From Gyrodactylus bullatarudis (lineage: Eukaryota > Platyhelminthes > Monogenea > Gyrodactylidea > Gyrodactylidae), in contig SSNU01000045.1 of assembly GCA_012064415.1 (NCBI GenBank), positions 1-64,000 on the forward strand: a stretch of DNA of 64,000 nt. The letters are read 5' to 3'. Below are positions 22,326 to 32,611 of the stretch, piece after piece; the first letter of the stretch is position 1, and each line of letters opens with the position of its first letter. The notes below the pieces were generated by a model. It was not told where the DNA came from. It saw only the letters and a program-made list of their open reading frames with translations, and searched no databases. A program made the position numbers and the translations under genes.

Positions 22326-23195
22326 ATGTCCCTCGAGATGTTCGTTTTCATAAATAAGAACATGTCATACTCAAGGTCCGAGAAATTCAGATTATTGAAG
22401 AAAGGACCCAGATTCTATTGAACTTCATTGCTAACAAATTGGTACTTATGGAGATTGATACTGATTTTAATAATGCTTTGCTACGATTCTTTGTTGAATC
22501 AGGAGAATCTATTAAAAACCATAAGTATGAAGATCTATTCAAAGAATTTGGAAAAAGTCTTCGTTTTCATGAAAAAGGAATCTTCAACTTCACAGATATT
22601 GAGTTATCTAAGGAACAGAAGGAAATCCTATCACTTGGTCCTAATTTTTGTATTCCTAAACGTAAAAATGAAATTGAAGACGGCTTTTGAACGTTTAATG
22701 TATGAACTAGGTCTAACAAAGAACCGCAAAGACAATTCAAATACAGAGAAGTTTAAACTTGATCTTTTAATCTGTATTTATAGAAGTTTTGATCAAAAAC
22801 CTCTTAGATCTAGATTACTTACTGATAAGCATTTTGTAGCATTAAAAGAACTTAAATCTAATGAAAACATTTTTCTCACCAAACCTGATAAAGGAAAGGG
22901 GATAGTTATAATGTATAAGGATGACTATTATAAAGCAGGTTTTGATTTTCTCTCGGATGAGAGTAAATTTGTTAATACTGGGAGAGATAGAACAACATAT
23001 TATAAAGAAATGGAATCCATGGAACGATCCATGCATAAAATAGCAAAGGGATTGTTTGATAGGAATATAATTTCTGATAAAACCAGAAATTCTATAGCGA
23101 TGAAACATACAAGGATGTCAAGATTATACCTACATCCAAAGAAAAATAAGATTGTAGATAATGTAATCCCAGAAGTCCGAATCAGTGAAAAATGA
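22326..23195 (+). pseudogene. Penelope-like element, N-terminal and first RT part
   Basis: A PLE frame is split by frameshifts. The first part (22418-22690) carries IELSKEQKEILSLGPNFCIP, a typical PLE N-terminal block. It ends at a TGA after IEDGF, and the reading continues in the next frame (to 23195) with ALKELKSNENIFLTKPDKGK plus GIVIMYKDDYYKAG. That is the PLE equivalent of the first RT motifs. Next comes SRLYLHPKKNKIVDNVIPE (the 'lYglPKiHK..P.RPI' position), after which the element is interrupted by an inverted PLE terminus at 23198. The rest of the same family lies at 26.25-27.6 kb in the same orientation, so this may be one element split by about 3 kb of inserted DNA. Confidence 0.75.
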
Positions 23196-23197
23196 TC

Positions 23198-23320
23198 TAA
23201 AATTAGTTTTATAATAAAATTTATTAAAACTTAGGTCAATATTAGGATTCTCAGCCATGGTCATCCAAACGTTTCGACGGTGATTGTCTTCACACGCCTT
23301 CTTCAGTGGTACGACTCAAT
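23198..23320 (-). repeat. PLE terminal repeat, inverted, with hammerhead-like hairpin
   Basis: On the minus strand: a CTGAAGA core (23306-23300), an 8-bp hairpin (GGCG-T-GTGA / TCAC-CGTC), GAAACGTTTGG (to 23265), then an AT-rich tail to 23198. The CTGA.GA...GAAACGT layout is a hallmark of PLE termini. One extra A lies between the core and the hairpin. Related, decayed copy at 14619-14690. Confidence 0.55.
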
Positions 23321-23401
23321 CACAAAGTGATCAAGTATCGAGACAGCGAGTATCACGAATTAATCCGAGAGGCTTATCTCAATAACAGAGATACAATCAA
23401 A

Positions 23402-24788
23402 ATGGATAAACTTGCATCTCTATTCAAAGTTTCATGCTCGACTGTCTCCAGAATAGTCAACAGTAAGTAGTGAAAACATAAATAATAAATTTCACTTATA
23501 AATTTTCTTGAATTAGATCAGACATGCCCAAGGCAGCCTGGTCAAGGTGGAGCTCCCAAGACCTACACTCAGGTTACTGCTGACAGATTGTGTAGGATAA
23601 TGAGGAGAAATCCTAACATGTCCTACCATGAAATCCAAGTTCAATATTTTCCATATTTGAGCTACAGGATAGAGCACAGGATCCTTCGGGAAAATGGCTT
23701 CACAAGACAAAAGGTCATCCACAAGCCATTTATTGATGATGTCATTAAACGTAAACGTCATGCCTTTGCTAGATTTTATTCGGCTTTAAATCTAGATTTT
23801 TGGGAGAAATTAATTTACGTTGATGAGGTAACATTCGAGTTTAAGCGCCCACAAAATAATGGTTTTGTTATTCTCCCACCTAATTATCAAAGAAGCGATC
23901 GTTATGCAGGATCGAGGAGCCGTTTTGACAGCAAATCCTATGTAGTCTTGATGGAGTTTGGTAAAAAGCCAATTTTTATGGAAGCAGAAGGAACGAACGA
24001 CTCTCGTTCTTTTTGTCGCCTTCTCCAAGAAGGATTATTTCTTCTCACAAGATGGACGCCCCCAGTCTTCAATCCAATTGCTCACGTAAATACTCTTAAT
24101 CTTCTAGGAAGTGAGTTGACTATAAACAATAATTTTACATGATTGATAATTTTTTAAATCCTTATTAGCCATGAACATAGAAGATCTAAGAGTTGATGAG
24201 GATGTAGATGATGATCACCGCTTGGATTTAGACTTCAATCCTGCCGATGTTCCCAGGGAGCCTAGGGAGCCCTTGGAGTTTAGCTCTGGATCTTATCATA
24301 CTTCAGAAGGTTCAGAAGAAAATTCTCCAGAAATCCAACAGAATATTCCTGAAAATCCAGAGCTCCATGATGATATGCCAGCACTTTTGGAATATGCCAG
24401 AAATGGTTCGCTAATTCTTATGGATTATGCTTCAATTCATTCATCGCTTTATGTAAGGATAGAATTTATTTTAATAATAATTATAATTATTATTAACTTA
24501 TATTATATTTTATAGACAAGGTATTATATGGCGATGAATAATTTGAAAAAAAAGCCTCTCTGGCCAACGCATAGTCCAGATCTCAATCCTATCGAGAATA
24601 TTTTTGGAACCTATAAAAATTCTTGGCATTCAGCAATCAGGAACATGCAGGCAGATGATCATTTGGCAGATGTTATTAAAAGAATTTCTGACAGAATAGA
24701 TCAAGAAGTTGTTAACAATTGTATTCGAAGCATGCCTAGAAGATTACAACTTGTTATTGAAAGAGATGGTGGGCACATAGACTTTTGA
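23402..24788 (+). CDS. Tc1/mariner-superfamily transposase, intron-containing, apparently intact
   Basis: Four exons join without frameshift: to 23462, 23517-24110, 24169-24452 and 24516-24788 (introns of 54, 58 and 63 nt, all GT-AG). Exon 1 encodes a helix-turn-helix (MDKLASLFKVSCSTVSRIVN). The frame is open upstream to about 23336, so the true start may lie in a further exon. The catalytic residues are the Asp of LIYVDEVTFEF (exon 2), the Asp of LILMDYASIHSS (exon 3) and the Glu of HSPDLNPIENIFG (exon 4), with 35 residues between the second and third. Between the first two there are about 180 residues, roughly twice the usual spacing. The extra part is an acidic, Pro/Ser-rich segment in exon 3 (DEDVDDDHRLDLDFNP and on). 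AATAAA lies 51 nt after the stop. It could be a recently active transposon gene or a domesticated one. No flanking inverted repeats were recognised. Confidence 0.8.
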
Positions 24789-24838
24789 TGGATAATTTTT
24801 TCAGTATTTTTCCTTATTAATGAGATTTTTGTACATTT

Positions 24839-24844
24839 AATAAA
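24839..24844 (+). promoter_or_regulatory. Poly(A) signal AATAAA of the transposase gene
   Basis: Canonical hexamer 51 nt beyond the stop codon at 24788. Confidence 0.5.
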
Positions 24845-26250
24845 TATTTTATGAATTTAAAGGATGTTTTAATTATATTGTGTCAATCACATTCAAAACT
24901 ATATTGAAATTAATATCAAATTATCCTAACTTTTATATATTTTTCAAAAAAGGAATATGAAAATAAAGAACAGAAATTTATTCATATTTTTGACTACATT
25001 GGATCATGTCTTCCTCCTAGAGAGGAGTCTCTTGAACCAATGTTATATCTTCTTTCTTCTTAGTTGTTAAAATAACTTCTGCAGAATGATTGGTGCAGAA
25101 ATGCTGGCCAACCACTGCATAAACATCTTCTTTACTTCCAATATTTACACGTCAAATAATAAGAGCCAGGTTGTGGAGAATCTTCCATACTTATCTCCTT
25201 TCCAAGATCAATTAGTGCCTTTTTATCTATTGACAAGTTCTATAAAAGTTGTCATCATGCAGCATGATTCATGCTAACCTACCAGGGATATAACTTGCTT
25301 AGACATTACTGAATAGGACTTAGAGGAGGCTTATTATTTGATTATGAATATGAAGGATTTTAATAGAATAAAAAAAATCTAAACTTTTCGTTATTTGTAT
25401 TTTGTTTTTATCAAATAAACAGAACCTTTTTGTATTCAGTAATTCTATAAAATTTTCATATTTTATTTATTTTAACATGAAACTCTCATTGAGCCAATAG
25501 ATTTTTTATTAGTTCGATAAAGCAACTAAAATTAAGTATTTTCCATAGTTAACCTGTTAAGCAGCTCATTAACATCGTTTGATGTAATTTCTTAACAAGA
25601 CTTGGAAGAAATTTATTTTAAGCTTATGATTGCTGACAGGGTCTTTTAGAACATCCATTAATCATTTATATATAGTTCTTAATAATTTTCATTTTCCAGA
25701 ATAATAGCAGAATAAAAAAGTCAAAAAGTCCAATTTTTCATAAATTTATAAATCTTTTCCTTCGGTTTAATTTATACGCATCTATTTTACCAAATAATAA
25801 ATCCTATACATATAATGATCAGAATTTATTTCTCTTTCTATTGAGGCCCTTTTCGGCTATGTATTTTGTGAAGTTAGATCCACAGGGTCTTAAATGTGTA
25901 CCTATATAGCGAAATATGGCTTATTACAATACTACTTTGAAGTAAAATTTGTGAAAAACGACTTTTGATAGAAGGGTTTTTGTAGAGTTTTTTTATCTCC
26001 TAAAGAAAGAGCGCATTTTATAGGCTCCAATGAACATTTTTTCTTCTCTCTGAAGCAATTAATAAAGTCAGTATTAACCTCTAAAGTAATCGATTTTGAC
26101 CCATAAAAATTTTGCGGCCCGAAACATTAATTTTCGAACAAAATAATTCCACCAATAGATTTCTTGCAAAATTTTGATACATTTTTTCGTGGTATATGCC
26201 GCTTTATTTTCGTCGGAATGGTTCACTCCACCAGTTCTGTCCACGACTGT
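24845..26250. other. AT-rich stretch without recognised genes
   Basis: No coding, RNA or repeat feature recognised between the transposase gene and the resumption of PLE sequence. Confidence 0.4.
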
Positions 26251-26952
26251 ATCATCAAATCTTTCATAGATGAACACGATGGTTTTGAAATGCAAAGTAA
26301 TGAGATTGTCTCGCTTATAAGAATCTGTTGTGCTAAAGTTCCATTGTCATTTCAAAACAAAGTTTTCATTCAAAAAGATGGGATAGCTATGGACTCACCT
26401 CTTAGTCCTCTCTTAGCTGATATCTTTTTAGGTTGGTTAGAGATGAATAAGGTGTCTGAAACTATCAATACTTTCACTGATGTTTACATAAGATATGTCG
26501 ATGAAACTTTTATTCTGATGAAACCTAATGTATCAATAGATGATTTTTTCTTTAAGATGAACTCATTTCATCCGAATAATAAATTCACTATGGAAAGAGA
26601 ATCTAATGGTATGAGTTTTCTAGATGTAAAACTAACCGGAAAAGAAGATGGATCAATTTTAAGAAATATTTATAAGAAGAAGACTGATAACGGGAAGTAT
26701 CTTCATTATGCTAGTTTCAGTCCTATATCTCATAAAATAGGCTTAGTAATTGGTCTAGGAAAGAGGATAAGAAGAATTGCTAGTCCAGAGGAATGGCCAA
26801 AAGAAATAGAAGAGTCAAAGTTACGTTTAAATGAAAATGGTTATCCATCCAAATTTGTTGACAAATTCATCAATCAACCTATGATTATAGATGAGGAAGT
26901 TGAAACAGAAGAGGTGGATAAAATTACTATTTTCATGAAGCTTAACTTCTAA
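26250..26952 (+). pseudogene. Penelope-like reverse transcriptase, core with mutated catalytic motif
   Basis: PLE similarity starts at about IKSFIDEHDGFEMQSNEIVS. It continues through RT motif B (FIQKDGIAMDSPLSPLLA; the usual AMGSP Gly is Asp) and motif C (RYVDETF; the second Asp of YVDD is Glu). Then come NKFTMERESNGMSFLDVKLT and the linker that leads to GIY-YIG, with a stop at 26950-26952. RT motif A is absent, so the copy is truncated or disrupted upstream. Same family as the fragments at 22.3, 46.1 and 48.2 kb. The two changes in catalytic motifs and the stop make reverse transcription unlikely. Confidence 0.8.
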
Positions 26953-27029
26953 GGAGATGGTTTCAGTAATGATATAAGAAGAAGACTTAATAATCTCATC
27001 GATCAATATTATAATAATATACAATTGAA

Positions 27030-27361
27030 AATTCAGTTTGATTCATAAGGATTTACTCAAGCCTGAAGAGAAAACTCTATTAGTTTATCAATTCCAATGT
27101 GATTGTGGCGCTTCTTACATAGGAAGAACTATTAGGAAATTGTCTACAAGATCGAATGATCATTTACATAAGGATACCGCGGTTACTAGACATCTTAAAC
27201 AAGAAAACCACTATGCTTCAATTTCAAATTTTTCCGTTTTATATAAAAACCCTGGAGATGACAGCATAGATGTGTGGGTAAAGGAGAAATTCTTTATCAA
27301 TCAACACAAACCTAATCTATGTGTTCAGAAAAACTATTCATATAATCTTCAACTACCTTAG
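27030..27361 (+). pseudogene. PLE GIY-YIG endonuclease domain
   Basis: The reading restarts after a frameshift: LIHKDLLKPEEKTLLVYQFQ, CDCGASYIGRTIRKLSTRSN, DHLHKDTAVTRHLKQ, VWVKEKFFINQHKPNLCVQK. Visible are the C-x-C pair preceding the nuclease, the Y-I-G block, the Arg on the following helix (RTIRKLSTR) and the Glu of VKEKFFI. Stop (TAG) after NYSYNLQLP. In two sister copies this end reads LPWPM. Unlike the family at 49.2 kb, there is no basic or PIP-like tail. Confidence 0.8.
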
Positions 27362-27600
27362 CCGATGTGAGCTTTTTCACTTTTCTCTCCATTGTTGCTA
27401 ATTATTGGAGAGTTTTGGTGTTTTTTCAGCTTGCATTTATCCGTATTTCTAAAACTTTTACTATTTCTTTCATATTTGTAAATTATTATTTTCATTCAAT
27501 TATTTAACTCTTATCATTTTTAAAGTGATACCACTGATGATCCTTTAAATACGTATTTGGTGTTAATATATCTTTTTCTTCAATTTTAATACTATAATAG
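27362..27600 (+). repeat. PLE family B 3' terminal region
   Basis: Aligns with 46545-46772 and 48548-48740: 'gctttttcacttttctctcc', 'ttggagagttttggtgtttt', 'tttcattca', then the hammerhead-like segment 27529-27562. In this copy the GAAA core is damaged (TTTAAATACGTATTT), although helix I (TACCA/TGGTG) and the palindromic helix III are kept. Confidence 0.65.
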
Positions 27601-27659
27601 GAATACTATTTTTTCATAATATTTGAGAACAACTAGGTGATATCAATTTACATCAAATT

Positions 27660-28600
27660 TGATAAAGAAATTTTTGAGTCTACATCTATTTAATATGAAG
27701 ATGGGAATTCTTGCTTTTTACAAAATTCTTATTTTTTTCATCAAGAAATCGAATTTGATCAAGATTTTTTGGTATCTCTTTCAGAATACAGAAAAAAATT
27801 TAGAAAAAATTACATTTTAAGGAAAATACCGCGAATTTGAATCTTGTAGTAGTGCCAAATTCCAATTTTTTGAACTTTGACTTGAAAATTTTTGTTGATT
27901 TCAGTGTGAGAGTAAGGTTCTTCAGCAAATTATTGATGAAAAATATTTAGAAATGTGCCATAACTGATATATTTGATTATAAACAACTATTTTCATCAAA
28001 TTTTCAAAATAACCATTATTAATTTTAGTTTTAATCGTCTAATTATAATTCAAGAATAATTATAATTATTCAATATAAAATCATATGGTTATTCAAAGCA
28101 CAAATAAAACATGAGTTTCAAACCTAAACGAATCAGGAAGATACCCTACCAAGGTCTAATTCACTTGATACCTCAAACATATTGTCTCTAACTCGATATT
28201 GGAATATTCAAGTTGAAAAAGCATCATTTTGAAAGTCGCGATGTGTAAAAATTATTAAATTCAACATTTTTTGATTTACTTTGTGTTTTAACTTTATTTC
28301 AATTCGCACTTTTCTGGTTTAGGTTTTGCTGAAGAACCTTATGTGAGAGTGTGATCAAAAGTTGATTTTTAGGATCACAAAGAATTCAAATTTGCTGAAT
28401 CTGTTTTTGAGAATTTCCCCAAAATCTTGTCAAAATTAAATTTTGATTTTTTGACCATTTTCCCTAATTGAAAGTGCTGGAATTAGATATTTCAAGATCC
28501 CTAAAAAATGACGAATTATTAAATCTTTTTTGATGATAATCAGATTTTTGACTAATTGGGATCCTAAAAATCAATTTTTGATCACTCTCTCACAACAGTT
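27660..28600. repeat. MITE family X, rearranged copy
   Basis: The left arm is 27685-27910 ('atatgaagatgggaattc', 'tttcatcaagaaatcgaattt', 'ttgaactttgacttgaaaat'). Reversed pieces are at 28340-28400 and 28560-28610 ('atcactctctcac'). The middle (27910-28340) is unrelated AT-rich DNA. Confidence 0.5.
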
Positions 28601-29566
28601 CGTTGTGTAAAACGAAAGCATTAATTTTTTTGATTTTGATGCAAGCTTGACTTAAAATTTTAAATTTAAAATAGAAAAAATTCAAATTTAAAATGCGATC
28701 AGATAACGAAAATCTAATAAGTCTTTTAAAATTTCGAAAAATCCTATCGGAAAGTCTATTTTTCCTAAGAAATATGACAATTTTTTCACAAAGTAATCCT
28801 AGAAACTCAAGCAGTTATTTCATTAAGCGTCATTATAATTTTTTAATCGATTTATTTCTTACTACGATTTTTATCAACGAGCAGATGGTTAAAGTAGATA
28901 CTAATCTATGAAAAAGTTCTGACGTTTTAATCGTTCAGAACATCATAATTTACTTTATAATTGGAGATATCAGATGATTACATCGTATTTAATTTAAATT
29001 CTCTTGTAGGCCTTTGTTTCTGAGAATTTGTATTTTCAATATTTTCTCCGGATAGTCAGTTAAAATTTTTTTTCGAATTCAATAATGAAATAAACAAAAT
29101 TTCTGAAAATAATTGAATCCGGACAAAATTAGGCCACTTTATTAATCTCGAAAAAGCCTCAATTTCGTACTTTATCAACTATTGAGTCAAAATTTTATAA
29201 ACCACCTGAAAGAAATAACTACTCTTTCCAGTTACTTCCGTATTTAGATTAAAAGTAATATTGCTGACGAAACTTTAAGAAATGTACATCCACTGTCAAT
29301 ACACTCTATTTTTTCACAACATAATTTTGAATTGTAGATCTTTTAAAATATAAAATTACGTGAAAAAAGAAAGAAAAATAAAGATGATATTATACTAAAT
29401 ATAGTTCATGTACGCCTTTGTCTATTTCCAAGCCAAGTGATTGCGTGCTTGATAAAAATTTATTATGGCTTACGAGTTATCTCGAATTGATCGTTTTTTT
29501 CAATAGTAAACTTTGCCACATCTCCACGTGTGGTAGTGAAATGGACTGATTTTTTCATTTTAAATT
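28601..29566. other. AT-rich spacer without recognised genes
   Basis: A short open frame (28693-28911) has no recognisable domain and low-complexity composition. I treat it as chance. Confidence 0.4.
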
Positions 29567-29570
29567 GATA

Positions 29571-30217
29571 TGTTGGGAGAAATTTAGGAAGAAATATTTC
29601 TACCCCTCTGCCCCATACATCACAATACATCGAAATGTACAAATAACCCTTACCCCCCATCATGATTTTAAGGCAATCAAAAAATCTATAAATTAAAAGA
29701 TATCTTGATAATTCTTTTTGATATCATACTCTAAATTTTCTGATCTTCAGCACGATGTAAAAATAATTAATTAATTACTCTATTATCTGAGTCTCTAAAG
29801 GTTCAATGGAAACATTTATGTCTAGAGTTTTTAAAAACTTCAGGGTCTAAGTATCACATGTACCCCTTATGTTTTTTCAAGTGTTTATCATTGAGTTGAA
29901 AAATTACACAGGTTCACAAATCAAGAAGCTAAAAACTAGTTCAAGTTATGCAGAGAGAAGTTCAGAGACGACTAGTGTCAGAAGTTGTAACTGTCGAACT
30001 GGGTGCACTTCGAAGAAATACAATTGCATCAAACTAAATCTTCTTTGTAACTCAAAATGTCATAACAGTTTAGGTTGCTGTAATAAAAATTAGTTGTTTG
30101 TACATTTCGATGTATTGTGATGTATGGGGCAGAGGGGTAGAAATATTTCTTCCTAAATTTCTCGATAAATTTAGGAAGTCTTCCTAAATTTCATTTCTTC
30201 CTAAATTTCTCCCAACA
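29571..30217 (+). mobile_element. GINGER-like (integrase-type) DNA transposon, non-autonomous
   Basis: The ends are TGTTGGGAGAAATTTAGGAA and the exact complement, with TG...CA termini as in integrase-mobilised elements. They are flanked by GATA on both sides (29567-29570, 30218-30221), a 4-bp target duplication. The terminal repeats are about 80 bp. The right one carries an internal partial duplication ('atttaggaag' blocks, about 47 bp longer). It contains the C-terminal Cys-rich fragment of an integrase-type protein. Confidence 0.7.
29869..30093 (+). pseudogene. Cys-rich C-terminus of KRBA2/GINGER-type integrase protein
   Basis: The frame ends SCNCRTGCTSKKYNC-IKLNLLCNSKCHNS-CCNKN. The C-x-C...C...C..C...LCNSKCH spacing is the Cys cluster that ends many invertebrate GINGER/KRBA2-like integrase proteins. 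The upstream part is only about 30 residues of linker. No integrase core is present inside this element, so it cannot move itself. Confidence 0.65.
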
Positions 30218-30284
30218 GATATATTTATTTTTAATTCTTATTGAATGAATTTTTAAAAATAATACCAACCAATAATAATTTTTT

Positions 30285-30330
30285 GCCCGGTGTGGCGTAG
30301 TGGTATCTCACTTCTTATTCTCGATTACAT
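30285..30330 (+). repeat. tRNA-like SINE head fragment
   Basis: GCCCGGTGTGGCGTAGTGGT contains a Pol III A-box-like TGGCGTAGTGG. The first bases (GCCCGGT) are complementary to ACCGGGC at the 3' end of the related sequence at 42516-42592 (minus), as an acceptor stem would be. Only the 5' third is present here. Confidence 0.4.
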
Positions 30331-30440
30331 TGAACACTCTTTCCCTGTTTTCTTAAATGTACAATTAATAATTTCTATATTTCTGTTGCGACCAATGTAG
30401 AAAATATAATCAGTGTATACACTGACCGATCAGTATATAA

Positions 30441-30992
30441 AGCTAATTAATATGAAGATGGGAATTTATGATTTTTACAAAATTCTTATTTTTTTCATCA
30501 AGAAATCGAATTTGATCAAGATTTTTTAGAATCTAGATCATGGGGCTCTCTTTCACAAAACGGAGAAAAATTTTTTAGAAAAAATCAATTTTTTAAGGAA
30601 AATACGGCAAATTTGAAATCTTGAAGTAGCGCCAAATTCCCATTTTTTTGAACTTTGAGTTAAAATTTTTTGTTGATTTCAGTGTGAGAGAGTGATCAAA
30701 AGTTGATTTTTAGGATCACAATAAGACAAAAAACGAGGATCATCATAAAAATTTTGATAAATTCGTCATTTTTCTGGGATCTTGAAATATCAAATGGGAA
30801 TTTGGCGCTACTCCAAGATTTCAAATTTGCCGTATTTTCCTTAAAAATTGATTTTTTCTAAAATTTTTTCCGTTTTGTGAAAGAGAGCCCCATGATCTAG
30901 ATTCCAAAAAATCTTGATCAAATTCGATTTCTTGATGAAAAAAATAAGAATTTTGTAAAAATCATAAATTCCCATCTTCATATTAATTAGCT
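30441..30992. mobile_element. Foldback MITE family X, best-preserved copy (552 bp)
   Basis: Starts AGCTAATTAATATGAAGATG and ends with its complement. The arms 30441-30640 and 30794-30992 are about 200 bp and nearly identical, including 'gatcatggggctctctttca' and 'ggaaaatacggcaaatttga' in both. The loop has 'gagagtgatcaaaagttgat'. Non-coding. Confidence 0.75.
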
Positions 30993-31025
30993 GTATCTTA
31001 CGTGCAATGAGAAACTAAAAACAGT

Positions 31026-31195
31026 GTATATGTTGTAGCTAATTCGTACTGAATAGCTAATTCATACTTAAGTTCGTATTAGCTAAGGATTTTTAGCTAA
31101 AACGTACTGAAAGGGCAGAGGCGAATACACCGCATATATCTGGTGTATTCTAAACAATTTCAGTACGTTTTAGCTAATTCTCACTGAAAAGTTCA
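31026..31195. repeat. Dispersed repeat family Y
   Basis: 'tgttgtagctaattcgtact', then 'gaaagggcagaggcgaatac', then 'tttcagtacgttttagctaatt'. Related to 15788-15960. Confidence 0.6.
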
Positions 31196-31198
31196 TTA

Positions 31199-31625
31199 AT
31201 TTCTTAAATCGCCCATTGATATGAAAAAACTAATCTTCAAGTATTTGAATATAATCCCACCAAATTTCGCCTCGAAATATCTTTCTATGCTTCTGGAATA
31301 AGATAAACAAAATTGTGAAAATTTTCAAATTCAAAACGTTTTTTGCCCTATCAAAATTGTAATATTCATGAAAAATAAGAGAAATTTCTTTTTGAGCTAT
31401 TGAAAAAAATTTTTTAATAGGATTTAAGTCATTTTTACAAGGGAATAATGTGAATTCAAGTTAAAATTATAAATATAAAACAATAAAAACGTTCTAAATT
31501 TGAAAACTCGCACAATCTTGTTTATCTTATTCCAGAAGCATGGGAAGGTATTTCAAGGCGAAATTTGGTGGGATATTTAAACACTTGAAGATTAGTTTTT
31601 TTCATATCGATGGGCGATTTAAGTA
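31199..31625. mobile_element. Foldback MITE family Z
   Basis: Inverted arms about 31199-31330 and 31500-31625: 'tttaaatcgcccat.gatatg', 'aatcttcaagt', 'cccaccaaatttcgcc', 'atgcttctggaataagataa'. Closely related to 16646-17040. Confidence 0.7.
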
Positions 31626-31654
31626 ATTTTGTAAAATTTCATCAAATTCTAGTG

Positions 31655-32010
31655 TATACACTGCTCGTTTGCATGAACAATGTAGAAACTCAGATTTTAC
31701 AATCAGACAACGGTCGAGAGTTTAAGAATCAAATTGTTCGAGGATTAGCCAGATATAACTTTTTGTCATGGAAAGCCAAGACCCTCGCAAAGTCAAGGAT
31801 CCGTGGAACGTGCTAATCAAGATATTAAAAGTATCTTACGAACTTGGCTTGAAAATCATAATTCAACCAAATAGGGTTCCGCATTAAAATTTGTTGAATA
31901 TATGAAAAATCATCATTCAACGATCGACATGTCACCCTACAAAGCAAAATATGGAACAGACCCTGATATCAATTTTTTGATGCCAGATAATATCAGTAAG
32001 CCAAATTAAT
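31655..32010 (+). pseudogene. KRBA2/GINGER-type integrase, catalytic fragment
   Basis: The frame at 31678 reads VETQILQSDNGREFKNQIV, with the second catalytic Asp block of a retroviral-type integrase fold (LQSDNGREF). A frameshift near 31770 follows, and the next frame gives HGKPRPSQSQGSVERANQD, the block with the catalytic Glu (SVERAN). A TAG at 31869-31871 sits in the otherwise conserved ENHNSTK-W position. Then come LKFVEYMKNHHSTIDMSPYK and AKYGTDPDINFLMPD. The first catalytic Asp and N-terminal zinc-binding region are absent. Broken, but unmistakably of the GINGER/KRBA2 type. Confidence 0.75.
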
Positions 32011-32611
32011 TTATGCAATGAATCAAGAATAATTATAATTATTTCATTCAGATTTTGTGAGTGAGGAAAATGAAGATTAGAGAAAAGCTTTCGGAATAAG
32101 AGTTTTTATTCATATGCATAAGCGTATCAAGCATGAAGAATGAATCAAAAATTGGTATATGAAAAGGCTGAATCTCAAGTATTAAGAAATCTGGATTTGC
32201 TAAAAGTAAACTGGCGATCTCTAATATATTTATAAAATATTCTGAATATACATTAAATATAATTTAGATTCAATCTAATGCGATTTTTTGGTCCTAACTA
32301 AACAAACCATGAAGAATGAACTTTTGTTTAAACACTTGTGAATTCTTTCAGTATGATTTGTATTATAATCTTCTATTATTTCCAAATAACTCATTTCGAA
32401 GTTTCATGCAACAATAAACTCTTGATCCCCCATTTAGTACACCTAAACGTATGAATCCTGTTTTTTACTAATTTTTTTCACTCAGAGCGGTCCTCTAATG
32501 AAGATGAATCGGATGAATCGCGGATATCAAAAGTAGGTTTCTTACAATTTATTTCCGTTCAATCTTGTTTTCATTCCCAATTATAATTATTAGCCATTCA
32601 GTGTAACACAA

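Noticed and set aside
28693..28911. 72-codon plus ORF
   Set aside because: No domain, AT-driven composition, surrounded by MITE debris.
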